From contig NZ_JASCXJ010000004.1 of the NCBI RefSeq assembly GCF_030271535.1, positions 1 to 64,000 on the forward strand: a DNA stretch of 64,000 bases, in the 5' to 3' direction. Positions 1 to 9,258 of this stretch are shown piece by piece (position 1 is the first letter of the stretch; the number at the start of each line of letters is the position of its first letter). Below the pieces are notes generated by a model. That model saw nothing but the letters and a program-made list of their open reading frames with translations. It was not told the origin of the DNA and searched no databases. This DNA is from Nocardiopsis sp. ATB16-24. GTDB taxonomy: Bacteria; Actinomycetota; Actinomycetes; Streptosporangiales; Streptosporangiaceae. The position numbers were made by a program, and so were the translations under genes.

Positions 1-1899
1 CGCGGACCGCGCCGCCCCGAGGCCGGTGCACGCCCGCGCCCCTCGGCACGCGCCCAGACCAGGGGCCCGCGTGAGGCGCGCGCCGACCGCACCGGCGGTG
101 GCCCCCGACGACGTCCGGCGTCACCTCCTCCCCTCCCTCCGTTGCTGCGCCGCACCTTCCGGCGAGGCGAGCCGCGTAGGCGCATCAAGGTCGGCGGGAT
201 CCTGATCCTGGTGGTCCTGCTGCTCTTCGCCGGACGCCTGGTCCAGATCCAGGGGCTGGAGGCCGACCACTACGCCGAGGCGGCCTCCAACACGCGTCTA
301 CAGACCATCGACATCCCCACCCTGCGAGGCCGGATCACCGACGCCGAGGGCGCTCCGTTCGCGCTGTCGTTGGAGGTGCGCACCGTCTTCGTCGACCCGG
401 AGGAGGTGGAGGAGGACGAACGCGCCCGGCTCGTCGACGAGCTCGCCGACCGCTTCGACCTGGAGGAGGACGAGGTCGCGACCAAGGTGGACGCCCGCCC
501 CAGCCGTTACCAGGTGGTCGCCCACGACGTCCTGCCCGAAGAGTGGGAGGAGCTGAAGGGTCTGGGCTTTTCGGGTCTGGGTTCGGAGGTCGACTACCAG
601 CGGGTCTACCCCGAGGAGACCGGAGCCGCCGACCTGATCGGTTTCGTCGGTGACGAGGGGCACGGCCTGGAGGGCCTGGAGGGCTATCTCGACGGGATCC
701 TCGCCGGCGAGGCGGGCAAACGCCGTGTGGAGGTGGGGCTGGGCGGCACCCAGATCCCCATGGCCGGCGGTCTGGCCCAGGAGCCGGTGCCCGGACAGGA
801 CGTGCGACTGACACTGGACCGGGACATCCAGTGGTACGCGGCCCAGACCCTCGCCGACCGGGTCGAGGAGTTGGACGCCGAGGCGGGCAGCGTCATCGTG
901 GAACGTGTCGGCACCGGCGAGATCCTCGCGATGGCCGACTATCCCACCTACGCCCAGGGCGACATCTCCGACAGCGGACCGAGGGAATGGGCCAACGGTG
1001 CGGTGAGCGAGGTCTTCGAACCCGGCAGCACCAACAAGGTCATCACCCTGGGCGCCGCGCTGGAGGAGGGGTTGATCACGCCGGAGACGGTGTACACGGT
1101 GCCCTACAGCATCGAGTACTACGACCGGACCTTCCGTAACTCCACCGACAACGGGACCCAGCGCCTCACGGTCAACGGCATCATGGCCCAGTCCAGCAAC
1201 GTCGGCACGATCAAGATCGCCGACGAGGTGAAGGCGGACACCCTGCACTCCTACATGAAGGACTTCGGGCTCGGTCAGCCGACGGGACTGGACCTGCCGG
1301 GCGAGGAGGCGGGGGTGCTCACCGAACCGGAGAGCTGGTGGGGCACCCAACTGCCGTCGGTCTCCATCGGACACGGTCTGTCGGTGAACGCCGCGCAGAT
1401 GGCGTCGGTGTACTCCACCATCGCCAACGGTGGGGTACGGGTGGACCCCCGGGTGGTCGCCGGGACCGTGGACCCCGACGGGGAGTTCACCCCCGTGGAG
1501 GAACCCGAGCGGCGGCGCGTGATCAGCGAGGAGACCGCCCGACGGCTCGCCCTGATGCTGGAGGCCGTCACCAGCGACGAGGGCACCGCTCCCCAGGCGC
1601 GTATCGACGGGTACCGGGTCGCCGGGAAGACCGGCACGGCCAACCGGTTCGACCCGCAGACCGGAAGCTACGAGGGCGGCGGCTACACCGCCACCTTCGC
1701 CGGTTTCGCGCCCGCCGACGATCCGCAGGTGGTGGTGCAGGTGGTGTTGCACAACCCCCAGGGGATCTATTACGGCGGCGAGGCCGCCGGACCGGTGTTC
1801 AACGACATCATGTCCTTCGCCCTGAAGACGCTGAGGGTCCCGCCGACGGAGACCGACCCGCCCGCCATCCGGTTGTTCGAGGACGAATCGGCCGGCTAG
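1..1899 (+). CDS. ftsI: Peptidoglycan D,D-transpeptidase FtsI (PBP3, class B), 5' end outside window
   Basis: This is the septal class B penicillin-binding protein that cross-links peptidoglycan with FtsW. One TM helix is encoded around 190-245, then a dimerisation domain and the transpeptidase domain. The active-site serine motif STNK lies at 1027-1038, SSN at 1192-1200 and KTGT at 1627-1638. The frame stays open from base 1, and the part before the TM segment is Arg/Pro-rich, as in actinobacterial PbpB proteins with long cytoplasmic tails. I therefore treat it as 5'-partial. A TTG at 142 is the first possible internal start but has no ribosome binding site. It heads the dcw cluster, but murE is cut off from it by a reversed gene. 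Confidence 0.93.
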   Translation, partial: RGPRRPEAGARPRPSARAQTRGPREARADRTGGGPRRRPASPPPLPPLLRRTFRRGEPRRRIKVGGILILVVLLLFAGRLVQIQGLEADHYAEAASNTRLQTIDIPTLRGRITDAEGAPFALSLEVRTVFVDPEEVEEDERARLVDELADRFDLEEDEVATKVDARPSRYQVVAHDVLPEEWEELKGLGFSGLGSEVDYQRVYPEETGAADLIGFVGDEGHGLEGLEGYLDGILAGEAGKRRVEVGLGGTQIPMAGGLAQEPVPGQDVRLTLDRDIQWYAAQTLADRVEELDAEAGSVIVERVGTGEILAMADYPTYAQGDISDSGPREWANGAVSEVFEPGSTNKVITLGAALEEGLITPETVYTVPYSIEYYDRTFRNSTDNGTQRLTVNGIMAQSSNVGTIKIADEVKADTLHSYMKDFGLGQPTGLDLPGEEAGVLTEPESWWGTQLPSVSIGHGLSVNAAQMASVYSTIANGGVRVDPRVVAGTVDPDGEFTPVEEPERRRVISEETARRLALMLEAVTSDEGTAPQARIDGYRVAGKTGTANRFDPQTGSYEGGGYTATFAGFAPADDPQVVVQVVLHNPQGIYYGGEAAGPVFNDIMSFALKTLRVPPTETDPPAIRLFEDESAG

Positions 1900-2020
1900 A
1901 GGTGATGCCCCGGCACGTGGGTGACGAACGAAACGCCGCACCGGGCCCCGGACCGTGGCCCTTCACGACCCCGTGGGCGCCGGAACGGAAGGACCCCGCC
2001 GCCCCGACGTAAGCAGGGTT

Positions 2021-2935
2021 CTAGGCGGGGCCGGAAAGGCCCAGGTGGGCGCGCACCGCCCTGATGTGCTCGGGGCCGGTGCGGCAGCATCCGCCCACGA
2101 GCACGGCTCCGGCGGCGTGCCAACCCGCGGCGGCCCGCCCGAACTCCTCCGGGTCGCTCGTGCCGGTCCAGCTCCGGCGCGCGGGACTCCACACCTCGCC
2201 GGAGTTGGGGTAGGCCACCGTGGGCAGGCCCACCTCGGCCACGGAGCGCACCAGTGCCGGGACGTGCCGGGGGGCGGTGCAGTTGACGCCCACCGCCACC
2301 AGACGTCCCGCGGTGTGGAGCGGGGCCAGGGCACGGGCCGCCTCGCGCATGGGGGTGCCGTCGCTGATGCGTCCGCCGTCCCGGCAGGAGAAGCTGATCC
2401 AGGCACGGGCACCGGGGGTCTCCTCCAGCAGCCGGGCGAGGGCCAGCGCCTCGGGCAGTGACGGAATGGTCTCGCAGGCGATCAGGTCGGCTCCGGAGTC
2501 GGCGAGCACCCTCCAGCGCTCCCGGTGCCAGGAGTACAGGTCCTCCTCGTCCAGACCGTAATCGCCGGTGTACTCCGAGCCGTCCGCCAGGGCCGCTCCG
2601 TAGGGGCCGATCCCCGCCGCCACCAGGCCCGAGCCGAAGGCGTCGCGTTCGGCCCGGGCCAGTTCCACCGACCGGGCGATCAACGCCAGGGCCTCGGCCC
2701 TGTCCCGGCCTCGCGCGATGAACGCGGACACGCTCGCCTGGTACCCGGCGGCGATCGCCACGTCCGCGCCGGCCTCGAAGTAGTCGCGGTGCGCCCGGCG
2801 GATCAGCTCGGGTGCCTCGGCCAGGAGTCGGGCCGACCAGAGCCCGCCGCCGAGGTCGCAACCGTAGGCCTCAAGGCGGGTCGCCAGCCCTCCGTCGAGC
2901 ACCAGCGGACGTTCGTCCACGGATGATCCGCCCAT
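2021..2935 (-). CDS. mmuM: Homocysteine S-methyltransferase (MmuM-like)
   Basis: Predicted to methylate L-homocysteine to methionine using S-methylmethionine or SAM (cytosolic, 304 aa). The Zn-binding cysteines are visible: one in a GVNC motif and a pair in GGCC near the C-terminus. The N-terminus LDGGLATRLE is typical of this betaine-homocysteine methyltransferase fold. The ATG start is preceded by GGGGAGGGG. The gene is transcribed against the flow of the dcw cluster, between ftsI and murE, which are normally adjacent in actinobacteria. Nothing links it to wall synthesis, and no transposon or flanking repeat was seen. Product confidence is high; the exact methyl donor is inferred from the family. 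Confidence 0.88.
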   Translation of the reverse strand: MGGSSVDERPLVLDGGLATRLEAYGCDLGGGLWSARLLAEAPELIRRAHRDYFEAGADVAIAAGYQASVSAFIARGRDRAEALALIARSVELARAERDAFGSGLVAAGIGPYGAALADGSEYTGDYGLDEEDLYSWHRERWRVLADSGADLIACETIPSLPEALALARLLEETPGARAWISFSCRDGGRISDGTPMREAARALAPLHTAGRLVAVGVNCTAPRHVPALVRSVAEVGLPTVAYPNSGEVWSPARRSWTGTSDPEEFGRAAAGWHAAGAVLVGGCCRTGPEHIRAVRAHLGLSGPA

Positions 2936-3087
2936 GGCCCCTCCCCGGTTCGAGGTCTCCTCCAGCGTAAGAGCGACGAAGACCGGCGAACCGCCCGGCC
3001 CGCTCCGAACCGCGTGCGCCGGGCACCCGCTCGGGGAAACCGGCGCCGACGCAGCGTGGAAATTACCGACGGGCCCTCCACAACGGT

Positions 3088-3099
3088 TACCCTCCACAC
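3088..3099 (+). promoter_or_regulatory. Predicted -10 element of a leaderless murE transcript
   Basis: TACCCT (3088-3093) ends six bases before the GTG start at 3100, and no Shine-Dalgarno sequence lies in between. With normal -10 to +1 spacing, transcription would start at the start codon. The nine bases ACGGTTACC and their distance to the GTG are the same as before glnE (44857). No clear -35 hexamer is visible. Confidence 0.5.
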
Positions 3100-4779
3100 G
3101 TGCCACCGGTAATGCGACCTGAACACACGCCACTTCGTCCTCTGTCCGCCCTCGCGACGCTGCTCGGGCCGGACGCCGTCCTCCTGCGCCCGGATCTGAG
3201 CGAGGACCGGCCCCCCGAGGTACCCGACAGGGAGGTGCACGTCCGGGGGATCACCCACGACTCACGACGAGTGGGCCCCGGCGACCTGTACGTCGCGGTA
3301 CCGGGCACCCGCGTACACGGCGCGGATTTCGCCTCCCAGGCCGCGGAGGCCGGTGCCGCCGCCGTCCTCACCGACCCCGAGGGCGAGGACAGGGCCGTGG
3401 CCACCGGTCTGCCCGTGATCGTGGTCTCCGACGTCAGGGCCGCGTTGGGCGAGGCCGCCTCCTGGATCTTCAAGGAGCCCGCGCGGGAACTGCTGCTGAT
3501 CGGGACGACCGGTACCAGCGGCAAGACCTCCATCACCTACCTGCTCGAATCGGGTCTGCGCCACGCCGGGATGCACACGGGTCTGATCGGCACGGTGGAG
3601 ATGCGCGTGGGCGACGAGCGTGTCGACTCCTCCCTCACCACCCCCGAGGCCACCGACCTGCACGGCCTGTTCGCCCTCATGCGCGAGCGCGGTGTCGCCG
3701 CCGCCGCGATGGAGGTCTCCAGCCACGCCCTGGCCCTGGGGCGGGTCGGAGGCGCGCACTTCGACGTCGCGATCTTCACCAACCTGTCCCAGGACCACCT
3801 GGACTTCCACTCCGACCTGCGCGACTATTTCGACACCAAGGCCCGACTGTTCACGCCCGAGTACTGCGACATCGCGGTGGTCAACGCCGACGACCGCTTC
3901 GGTCGCGCGCTCGTGGACATGGTGCGGGCCGAAGGTCGTGTCCCCGTCACCACCTTCGCCGTGGAGGGCCACACCGACGCCGACCCCGCCACCGCAATGG
4001 AAGCCGACTGGACGGCCGTGGACGTGGACCTGGGCGCCACCGGCAGCACCTTCCGCATCGTCGGGCCCGGTGGCATGGAGGCCTCCGCCTCCGTCGCCCT
4101 GCCCGGCCCGTTCAACGTCTCCAACGCCATGGCCGCCATCGTCGGTCTGGTCGAGGCCGGTCTGCCGTTGGAGAGCGCGATCGCCGGTGTGGCCGCGGCC
4201 CCCGGCGTGCCCGGTCGCATGGAGCCGGTCGTGGCACGCGACGTTGCGCACGTCTCCCAGGACTTCACCGCGCTCGTCGACTACTCCCACAAACCCGGCG
4301 CCATCGAGGCGGTGCTCAACGCCCTGCGCGCCACCACCGAAGGCGCGGTGACCATGGTCGTCGGCTGCGGAGGAGATCGTGACCGCGCCAAACGTCCGCT
4401 CATGGGAGAGGCCGCCGCGCGTCTGGCCGACCGGCTCATCATCACCAACGACAACCCCCGCACCGAGGACCCCGTCGCCATCGCCGCCTCGATGCTCGAA
4501 GGGGTGACCAAGGTCCCCGAGGACCAGCGCGCGCGCGTCACGGTGGAGTTCGACCGAGCCGAGGCCATCCGCCTGGCCGTCGAACGCGTCCGTCCCGGCG
4601 ACGTGGTGGTGGTGGCCGGCAAGGGACACGAGACCGGTCAGTACGTCAAGGGCGAGGTGCTGCCCTTCGACGACCGCGAGGTGTTGCGTACGGCCATCGA
4701 GGAGCACCTCGGCATGAGCGCCCGTGAACGCCTGGGCGTGGCCCTCCAGGACGTCCACAGGCTCCCCGGGGAGGCCTGA
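3100..4779 (+). CDS. murE: UDP-N-acetylmuramoyl-tripeptide synthetase MurE (meso-DAP type)
   Basis: Cytosolic Mur ligase adding the third residue of the stem peptide to UDP-MurNAc-L-Ala-D-Glu (559 aa). The ATP loop GTTGTSGKTS is at about residues 135-144. The DNPR motif at 451-454, continuing TEDP, is the signature for meso-diaminopimelate rather than lysine. The start is taken as GTG 3100 because a TANNNT hexamer lies six bases upstream (leaderless); ATG 3112 is the alternative and has no ribosome binding site either. The gene is separated from ftsI by the reversed mmuM, so it must have its own promoter, and a 350-bp gap separates it from murF. Confidence 0.95.
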   Translation: MPPVMRPEHTPLRPLSALATLLGPDAVLLRPDLSEDRPPEVPDREVHVRGITHDSRRVGPGDLYVAVPGTRVHGADFASQAAEAGAAAVLTDPEGEDRAVATGLPVIVVSDVRAALGEAASWIFKEPARELLLIGTTGTSGKTSITYLLESGLRHAGMHTGLIGTVEMRVGDERVDSSLTTPEATDLHGLFALMRERGVAAAAMEVSSHALALGRVGGAHFDVAIFTNLSQDHLDFHSDLRDYFDTKARLFTPEYCDIAVVNADDRFGRALVDMVRAEGRVPVTTFAVEGHTDADPATAMEADWTAVDVDLGATGSTFRIVGPGGMEASASVALPGPFNVSNAMAAIVGLVEAGLPLESAIAGVAAAPGVPGRMEPVVARDVAHVSQDFTALVDYSHKPGAIEAVLNALRATTEGAVTMVVGCGGDRDRAKRPLMGEAAARLADRLIITNDNPRTEDPVAIAASMLEGVTKVPEDQRARVTVEFDRAEAIRLAVERVRPGDVVVVAGKGHETGQYVKGEVLPFDDREVLRTAIEEHLGMSARERLGVALQDVHRLPGEA

Positions 4780-5129
4780 CGGGTCGCCCCTCCAGGCCGG
4801 TGACGTCCCGCCGGGGCGTGGTCGTGGACCGCGCCCCGGCGCCCGTGGACCCGGTACGGCGCGCGCCGACGGTCACGAAGTGGAGCATATTGCTGCGCAC
4901 AGGGCTCGGCGGGACCCCGGACGCCCCAACATGTTCTAAGGTAGGTCCGGCAATCGCAGCCCAACCGCCCACGGTGGCGTCCATGGCGTAGCCCGCCAGT
5001 GCGGTCCAGGTGGGCCCGGTGCGGCATCCCGCGCACGGTCTCCGCGGTGCCATCCCCTGACCTGACTCCGGCCGGGTGGCCAGCCGCCTCTGTGACGCCG
5101 TGGACCCGGGCCTGACATGAGGAGTGGAT
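4780..5129 (+). other. 350-bp murE-murF intergenic region
   Basis: No credible gene is present. Elsewhere the mur genes overlap or nearly touch, so this gap is unusual. It holds TAAGGT (4937-4942), a possible -10 element with no convincing -35. A Shine-Dalgarno sequence for murF lies at its end (GAGGAG, 5118-5123). An independent murF promoter is possible but only weakly supported. Confidence 0.4.
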
Positions 5130-6566
5130 TTGATCGCGCTCACGCTCGATCGGATCGCTGAGATCACCCAAACCGCCATCGGCGGATCAGCGCGCCCCGA
5201 CGCCGTCGTCGACGGCCCAGCGATCATCGACTCGCGGCAGGCGACGCCTGGCGTGCTCTTCGCCGCCCTGAGCGGTGAGCGCGTCGATGGACACGACTTC
5301 GCGGCCGCCGCCATCCAGGCCGGAGCCGTGGCGGCACTGGTCTCCCGGCCCGTCGACGCACCGCACCTGCTGGCCGAGGGAGGGGACGAGGGCGTCGTCG
5401 ACGCCCTGGCCCGACTCGCCCGGTACACCGCCCAGGAGCTCAGCGACCCCCGACGCGGAGCGGAACGGACCGAGGTCATCGCGGTCACCGGATCCTCGGG
5501 CAAGACCACAACCAAGGACCTCATCGCGCAGGTGGTGAGCCGTAGGGGACCGACCGTGGCCCCCGCGGGCTCGTTCAACAACGAGATCGGCCACCCCCTC
5601 ACGGTGCTGCGTGCGGACACCGACACCAGGCATCTGGTCCTGGAGACGGCCGCGCGCGGCATCGGACACATCGCCCACCTGTGCGGTGTGGCACCGCCCA
5701 GGATCGGTGTGGTCCTCAACGTCGGCAGCGCCCACATGGGCGAGTTCGGCGACCGCGACGCCATCGCCAAGGCCAAGGGCGAGCTGGTCGAGTCGCTCCC
5801 GTCCGCCTCCGACGGCGGCGTCGCGATCCTCAACGCCGACGATCCGAAGGTGAGCGCGATGGCCTCGCGCACCCGGGCGCGCGTGGTCTCCTACGGGCTG
5901 GACGAGGAGGCGCACGTGCGCGCCACCGACGTGGTCCTGGGCGGCTCGGGCGCGCCTTCCTTCACCCTCCACCTGGGAGGGCGCCGGGCCCGGGTGGACC
6001 TGACCCTGGTCGGCGCCCACCAGGTCTCCAACGCGTTGGCCGCCGCGGCCGTCGCGGACGAACTCGGTATGGGCATCGACGCGATCGCCGAGGCCCTGGG
6101 CGCCGCGACCCCGGTCAGTCGATGGCGCATGGAGGTCACCGAGCACGCGGGGGCCACCCTGGTCAACGACGCCTACAACGCCAACCCCGAGTCCATGCGG
6201 GCGGCGTTGACCACTCTGGGCGCCCTCGCCGAGGGACGCCGTTCCCTCGCCGTGCTGGCCCACATGGCCGAGCTCGGCGAAGAGGGGCGCGCCGAACACG
6301 AGAAGATCGGTGCGCTGGTCGCCGCCACCGGCGTGGCCCACCTGATCGTGGTCGGCGAGGCGGCCGAGGGGATCGCGGTCGGAGCCGAGGATCTGGCCGG
6401 ACAGGGCCTGTGGAAGGGCGAGTGCGTCCGGGTCGCGGACGCCTCTGAGGCAGCAACGGCGCTGCGCGAACGGTTGCGCACAGGAGACGTCGTCATTGTG
6501 AAGGGATCACGCGTGGCAGCGCTCGAAAGGGTCATCGACCTCATCACCGAGGGGGATGTCCAGTGA
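5130..6566 (+). CDS. murF: UDP-N-acetylmuramoyl-tripeptide--D-Ala-D-Ala ligase MurF
   Basis: Adds D-Ala-D-Ala to complete the UDP-MurNAc-pentapeptide (cytosolic, 478 aa). The ATP loop VTGSSGKTTTKD is at about residue 120. SFNNEIGHPLT and NDAYNANPES are typical MurF signatures. I chose TTG 5130 because GGAG (5120-5123) sits six bases upstream. The GTG at 5124 would directly abut that ribosome binding site. The last four bases overlap the GTG of mraY, so the two are probably translationally coupled. Confidence 0.94.
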   Translation: MIALTLDRIAEITQTAIGGSARPDAVVDGPAIIDSRQATPGVLFAALSGERVDGHDFAAAAIQAGAVAALVSRPVDAPHLLAEGGDEGVVDALARLARYTAQELSDPRRGAERTEVIAVTGSSGKTTTKDLIAQVVSRRGPTVAPAGSFNNEIGHPLTVLRADTDTRHLVLETAARGIGHIAHLCGVAPPRIGVVLNVGSAHMGEFGDRDAIAKAKGELVESLPSASDGGVAILNADDPKVSAMASRTRARVVSYGLDEEAHVRATDVVLGGSGAPSFTLHLGGRRARVDLTLVGAHQVSNALAAAAVADELGMGIDAIAEALGAATPVSRWRMEVTEHAGATLVNDAYNANPESMRAALTTLGALAEGRRSLAVLAHMAELGEEGRAEHEKIGALVAATGVAHLIVVGEAAEGIAVGAEDLAGQGLWKGECVRVADASEAATALRERLRTGDVVIVKGSRVAALERVIDLITEGDVQ

Positions 6567-7636
6567 TCGGCATCTCCATCGCATCAGCGCTGTCGCTGAT
6601 CGTCTCCATGGCGCTGATGCCCCCTCTGATCAAACTGCTGTACCGGTTCAAGTTCGGCCAGGAGGTACGCGACGACGGCCCCGAGGGTCACAAGACCAAG
6701 CAGGGCACGCCCACCATGGGCGGCATCGTCATCATCCTGGGCGCGGTGGTGGGCTACTTCGGCTCCCATCTGGTGCTGTGGCTGATCCAGCCCTCCGCCT
6801 CCGGGCCCACCGCCTCCGGCCTGCTGGTGATGTTCCTGTTCGTCGGTATGGGATGCGTCGGCTTCCTCGACGACTTCATCAAGATCTACAAACGCCGCAG
6901 CCTGGGTCTGCGCAGTGGCGCCAAGATGGTCGGTCAGGCCATCGTGGGCGTGGGCTTCGCCTACGGCGTCACCATGTTCCCCAACGGCTACGGCTACACC
7001 CCCGCCGCCCCCAGCCTGTCCTTCCTCCGTGACTTCGGTCCCCCGCTGATGATCGGCGTGTTCGTCCTCTGGGCGCTGTTCCTCATCGTCGGCTTCTCCA
7101 ACGCCGTCAACCTCACCGACGGCCTGGACGGTCTGGCCACCGGTGCGACCATCCTGTCCTTGGTGGCCTACGTCATCATCGGCAACTGGCAGCTGCGCCA
7201 GTCCTGCGTGGCCTACCTGTCCGACAGCTGCTACACCGTCCGCGACCCCCTGGACCTGGCCGTGGTGGCCGCCGCCGTGCTCGGCTCCTGTATCGCCTTC
7301 CTGTGGTTCAACGCCCCGCCCGCCAAGATCTTCATGGGCGACACCGGTTCCCTGGCCCTGGGCGGTCTGATCGTCGGCCTGGCCATCACCACCCGCACCC
7401 AGCTCCTGCTGCTGCTCATCGGCGGTCTGTTCGTCATCATCACCCTGTCGGTGATGATCCAGATCACCTCCTTCCGTCTCACCGGCAAGCGTGTGTTCCG
7501 CATGGCGCCGTTGCAGCACCACTTCGAACTCAAGGGCTGGGCCGAGCCCACCATCGTGATCCGTTTCTGGATCATCCAGGGCCTGTTCGTGGCGATCGCC
7601 ATCGGGCTCTTCTACCTGGAATGGATGCCGAGGTGA
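6563..7636 (+). CDS. mraY: Phospho-N-acetylmuramoyl-pentapeptide transferase MraY
   Basis: Integral membrane enzyme transferring phospho-MurNAc-pentapeptide to undecaprenyl phosphate to make lipid I (357 aa, about ten TM helices, normal length). Conserved motifs are FLDDFIK, NLTDGLDGLA and the HHFELKGW loop. It starts with a GTG that overlaps the murF stop (GTGA) and ends in a GTGA overlap with murD, indicating a tight operon. Confidence 0.96.
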   Translation: MIGISIASALSLIVSMALMPPLIKLLYRFKFGQEVRDDGPEGHKTKQGTPTMGGIVIILGAVVGYFGSHLVLWLIQPSASGPTASGLLVMFLFVGMGCVGFLDDFIKIYKRRSLGLRSGAKMVGQAIVGVGFAYGVTMFPNGYGYTPAAPSLSFLRDFGPPLMIGVFVLWALFLIVGFSNAVNLTDGLDGLATGATILSLVAYVIIGNWQLRQSCVAYLSDSCYTVRDPLDLAVVAAAVLGSCIAFLWFNAPPAKIFMGDTGSLALGGLIVGLAITTRTQLLLLLIGGLFVIITLSVMIQITSFRLTGKRVFRMAPLQHHFELKGWAEPTIVIRFWIIQGLFVAIAIGLFYLEWMPR

Positions 7637-9093
7637 CCGCGGTGGACGACACCCGCAACACGTCGACGAAGAACTCCGGGAGCACGGACGCCTTCGACGG
7701 ACGGAAGGTCTGCGTCGCCGGGCTGGGCGTTTCGGGGCCTCCCGTCGCCCGGGCGCTCCTGGCCCGCGGAGCCCGCGTGAGCGTCGTCGACGGCCGGGAC
7801 GACGACACGGTCCGACCGGTCGCGGACGCGCTCCGCGAGGCCGGTGCCGAGGTGATCCTGGGCGGGACCCCCCTGCCCGAGGACTGCGACGTGGTCGTCA
7901 CCTCGCCCGGCTGGAGGCCCACATCACCGCTGCTGGTCCGCGCGGCCGAGGCCGGGATCGAGGTCATCGGCGACGTCGAGCTCGCCTGGCGACTCAAACC
8001 CGCCGACCAGGTGTGGCTGGCCGTCACCGGTACCAACGGCAAGACCACCACCGTGCGGATGCTGGAGGCCATGCTCCGCGCCGACGGCCGTGACGCGTTG
8101 GCCGTCGGCAACGTCGGGACCCCCGTCATCGACGCCGTCCTGCCCGACGCCGACGGCCACGTCCACGACATCCTGGCCGTGGAGCTGTCGAGCTTCCAGC
8201 TGCACTGGTCCTCCAGCGTGCGCCCGCACGCCGCGGTCGTCCTCAACGTGGCCCCCGACCACCTGGACTGGCACGGTGGACTGGAACCCTATGCCCGCGC
8301 CAAGGGTCGGGTGTTCGCACGCGGCACCATCCGTGTGGTCAACACCACCGACGACTGGTCCTCACGCCTGGCCCGGGAGGACGGCGACCCGCACGCCCCG
8401 ATGGTGGGTTTCGGGCCGGACACCCCCAAGGCCGGCGGACTCGGCGTGGTCGAGGACCTGTTGGTGGACCGCGCCTTCGTCTCCGAACCGCACGACAACG
8501 CGGAGGAGCTGGCGACACTGGACGACGTGCGCCCGGCCGCACCGCACAACGTCGCCAACGCCCTGGCCGCCGCCGCGCTGGCGCGCTCGGTGGGGGTGGC
8601 GCCCGGGTCGGTGCGCGCCGGACTGGCCGCCTTCGAGCCCGAACCGCACCGCATCGCCTTCGTGGCCACCGTGGGGGGCGTCGACTACGTCGACGACTCC
8701 AAGGCCACCAACCCGCACGCCGCCGCCGCGTCACTGGGCGCCTATCCGTCCGTGGTCTGGGTGGCGGGCGGCCTGCTCAAGGGCGCCGAGGTCGACGAGC
8801 TGGTGAGGATGGCCGCCGACAGGCTGCGGGGCGCGGTGCTGATCGGAGCCGACCGCGCGCGCCTACGCCGAGCCCTGACCGAGCACGCGCCGAAGGTCCC
8901 CCTGATCGAGGTCGAGGCCGAGGGCGTGCCCGAGGGCCGCACGGTCATGGACGAGGTGGTCGCGGCGGCCTCCTCCCTGGCGCAGGAGGGCGACACCGTA
9001 CTGCTGGCGCCGGCCGCCGCCTCCATGGACATGTTCACCGACTATCCGGAACGCGGACGGCTCTTCGCCGAGGCCGTCGAACGCATGCTCTGA
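7633..9093 (+). CDS. murD: UDP-N-acetylmuramoyl-L-alanine--D-glutamate ligase MurD
   Basis: Adds D-glutamate to UDP-MurNAc-L-Ala in the cytosol (486 aa). It has an N-terminal Rossmann-like substrate domain (VCVAGLGVSGPPVA), an ATP loop VTGTNGKTTTV near residue 134, and the C-terminal DDSKATNPHA motif. The GTG at 7633 overlaps the mraY stop in the GTGA arrangement used repeatedly here. ATG 7621 inside mraY is an alternative that would add four residues. Confidence 0.93.
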   Translation: MTAVDDTRNTSTKNSGSTDAFDGRKVCVAGLGVSGPPVARALLARGARVSVVDGRDDDTVRPVADALREAGAEVILGGTPLPEDCDVVVTSPGWRPTSPLLVRAAEAGIEVIGDVELAWRLKPADQVWLAVTGTNGKTTTVRMLEAMLRADGRDALAVGNVGTPVIDAVLPDADGHVHDILAVELSSFQLHWSSSVRPHAAVVLNVAPDHLDWHGGLEPYARAKGRVFARGTIRVVNTTDDWSSRLAREDGDPHAPMVGFGPDTPKAGGLGVVEDLLVDRAFVSEPHDNAEELATLDDVRPAAPHNVANALAAAALARSVGVAPGSVRAGLAAFEPEPHRIAFVATVGGVDYVDDSKATNPHAAAASLGAYPSVVWVAGGLLKGAEVDELVRMAADRLRGAVLIGADRARLRRALTEHAPKVPLIEVEAEGVPEGRTVMDEVVAAASSLAQEGDTVLLAPAAASMDMFTDYPERGRLFAEAVERML

Positions 9094-9258
9094 GTGCGCG
9101 CCGTGTGACCGTACGCCATGAAGGGCGCGCGGAAGACCACCGGCGTGCCCTCCGTCACCGTCTTCACGGCCAAAGATGGCCAACACGCGGGAAATGTCCG
9201 CGGTTCCCCGCCCACGCTTACGCAAGTATGGGGACGCTGACTCGTGCGGAGGGTGTGG

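Noticed and set aside
298..1941. A 547-codon open frame on the strand opposite ftsI
   Set aside because: It is a shadow of ftsI caused by high GC. Its product is His/Gly/Val-rich with no domain, and ftsI motifs are intact on the other strand.
2021..2935. The reversed mmuM gene as a mobile-element insertion
   Set aside because: No transposase, inverted repeats or target duplication flank it, and its base composition matches its neighbours.
3262..4758. A 498-codon frame opposite murE
   Set aside because: Same type of shadow: no family resemblance, and it lies wholly within murE.
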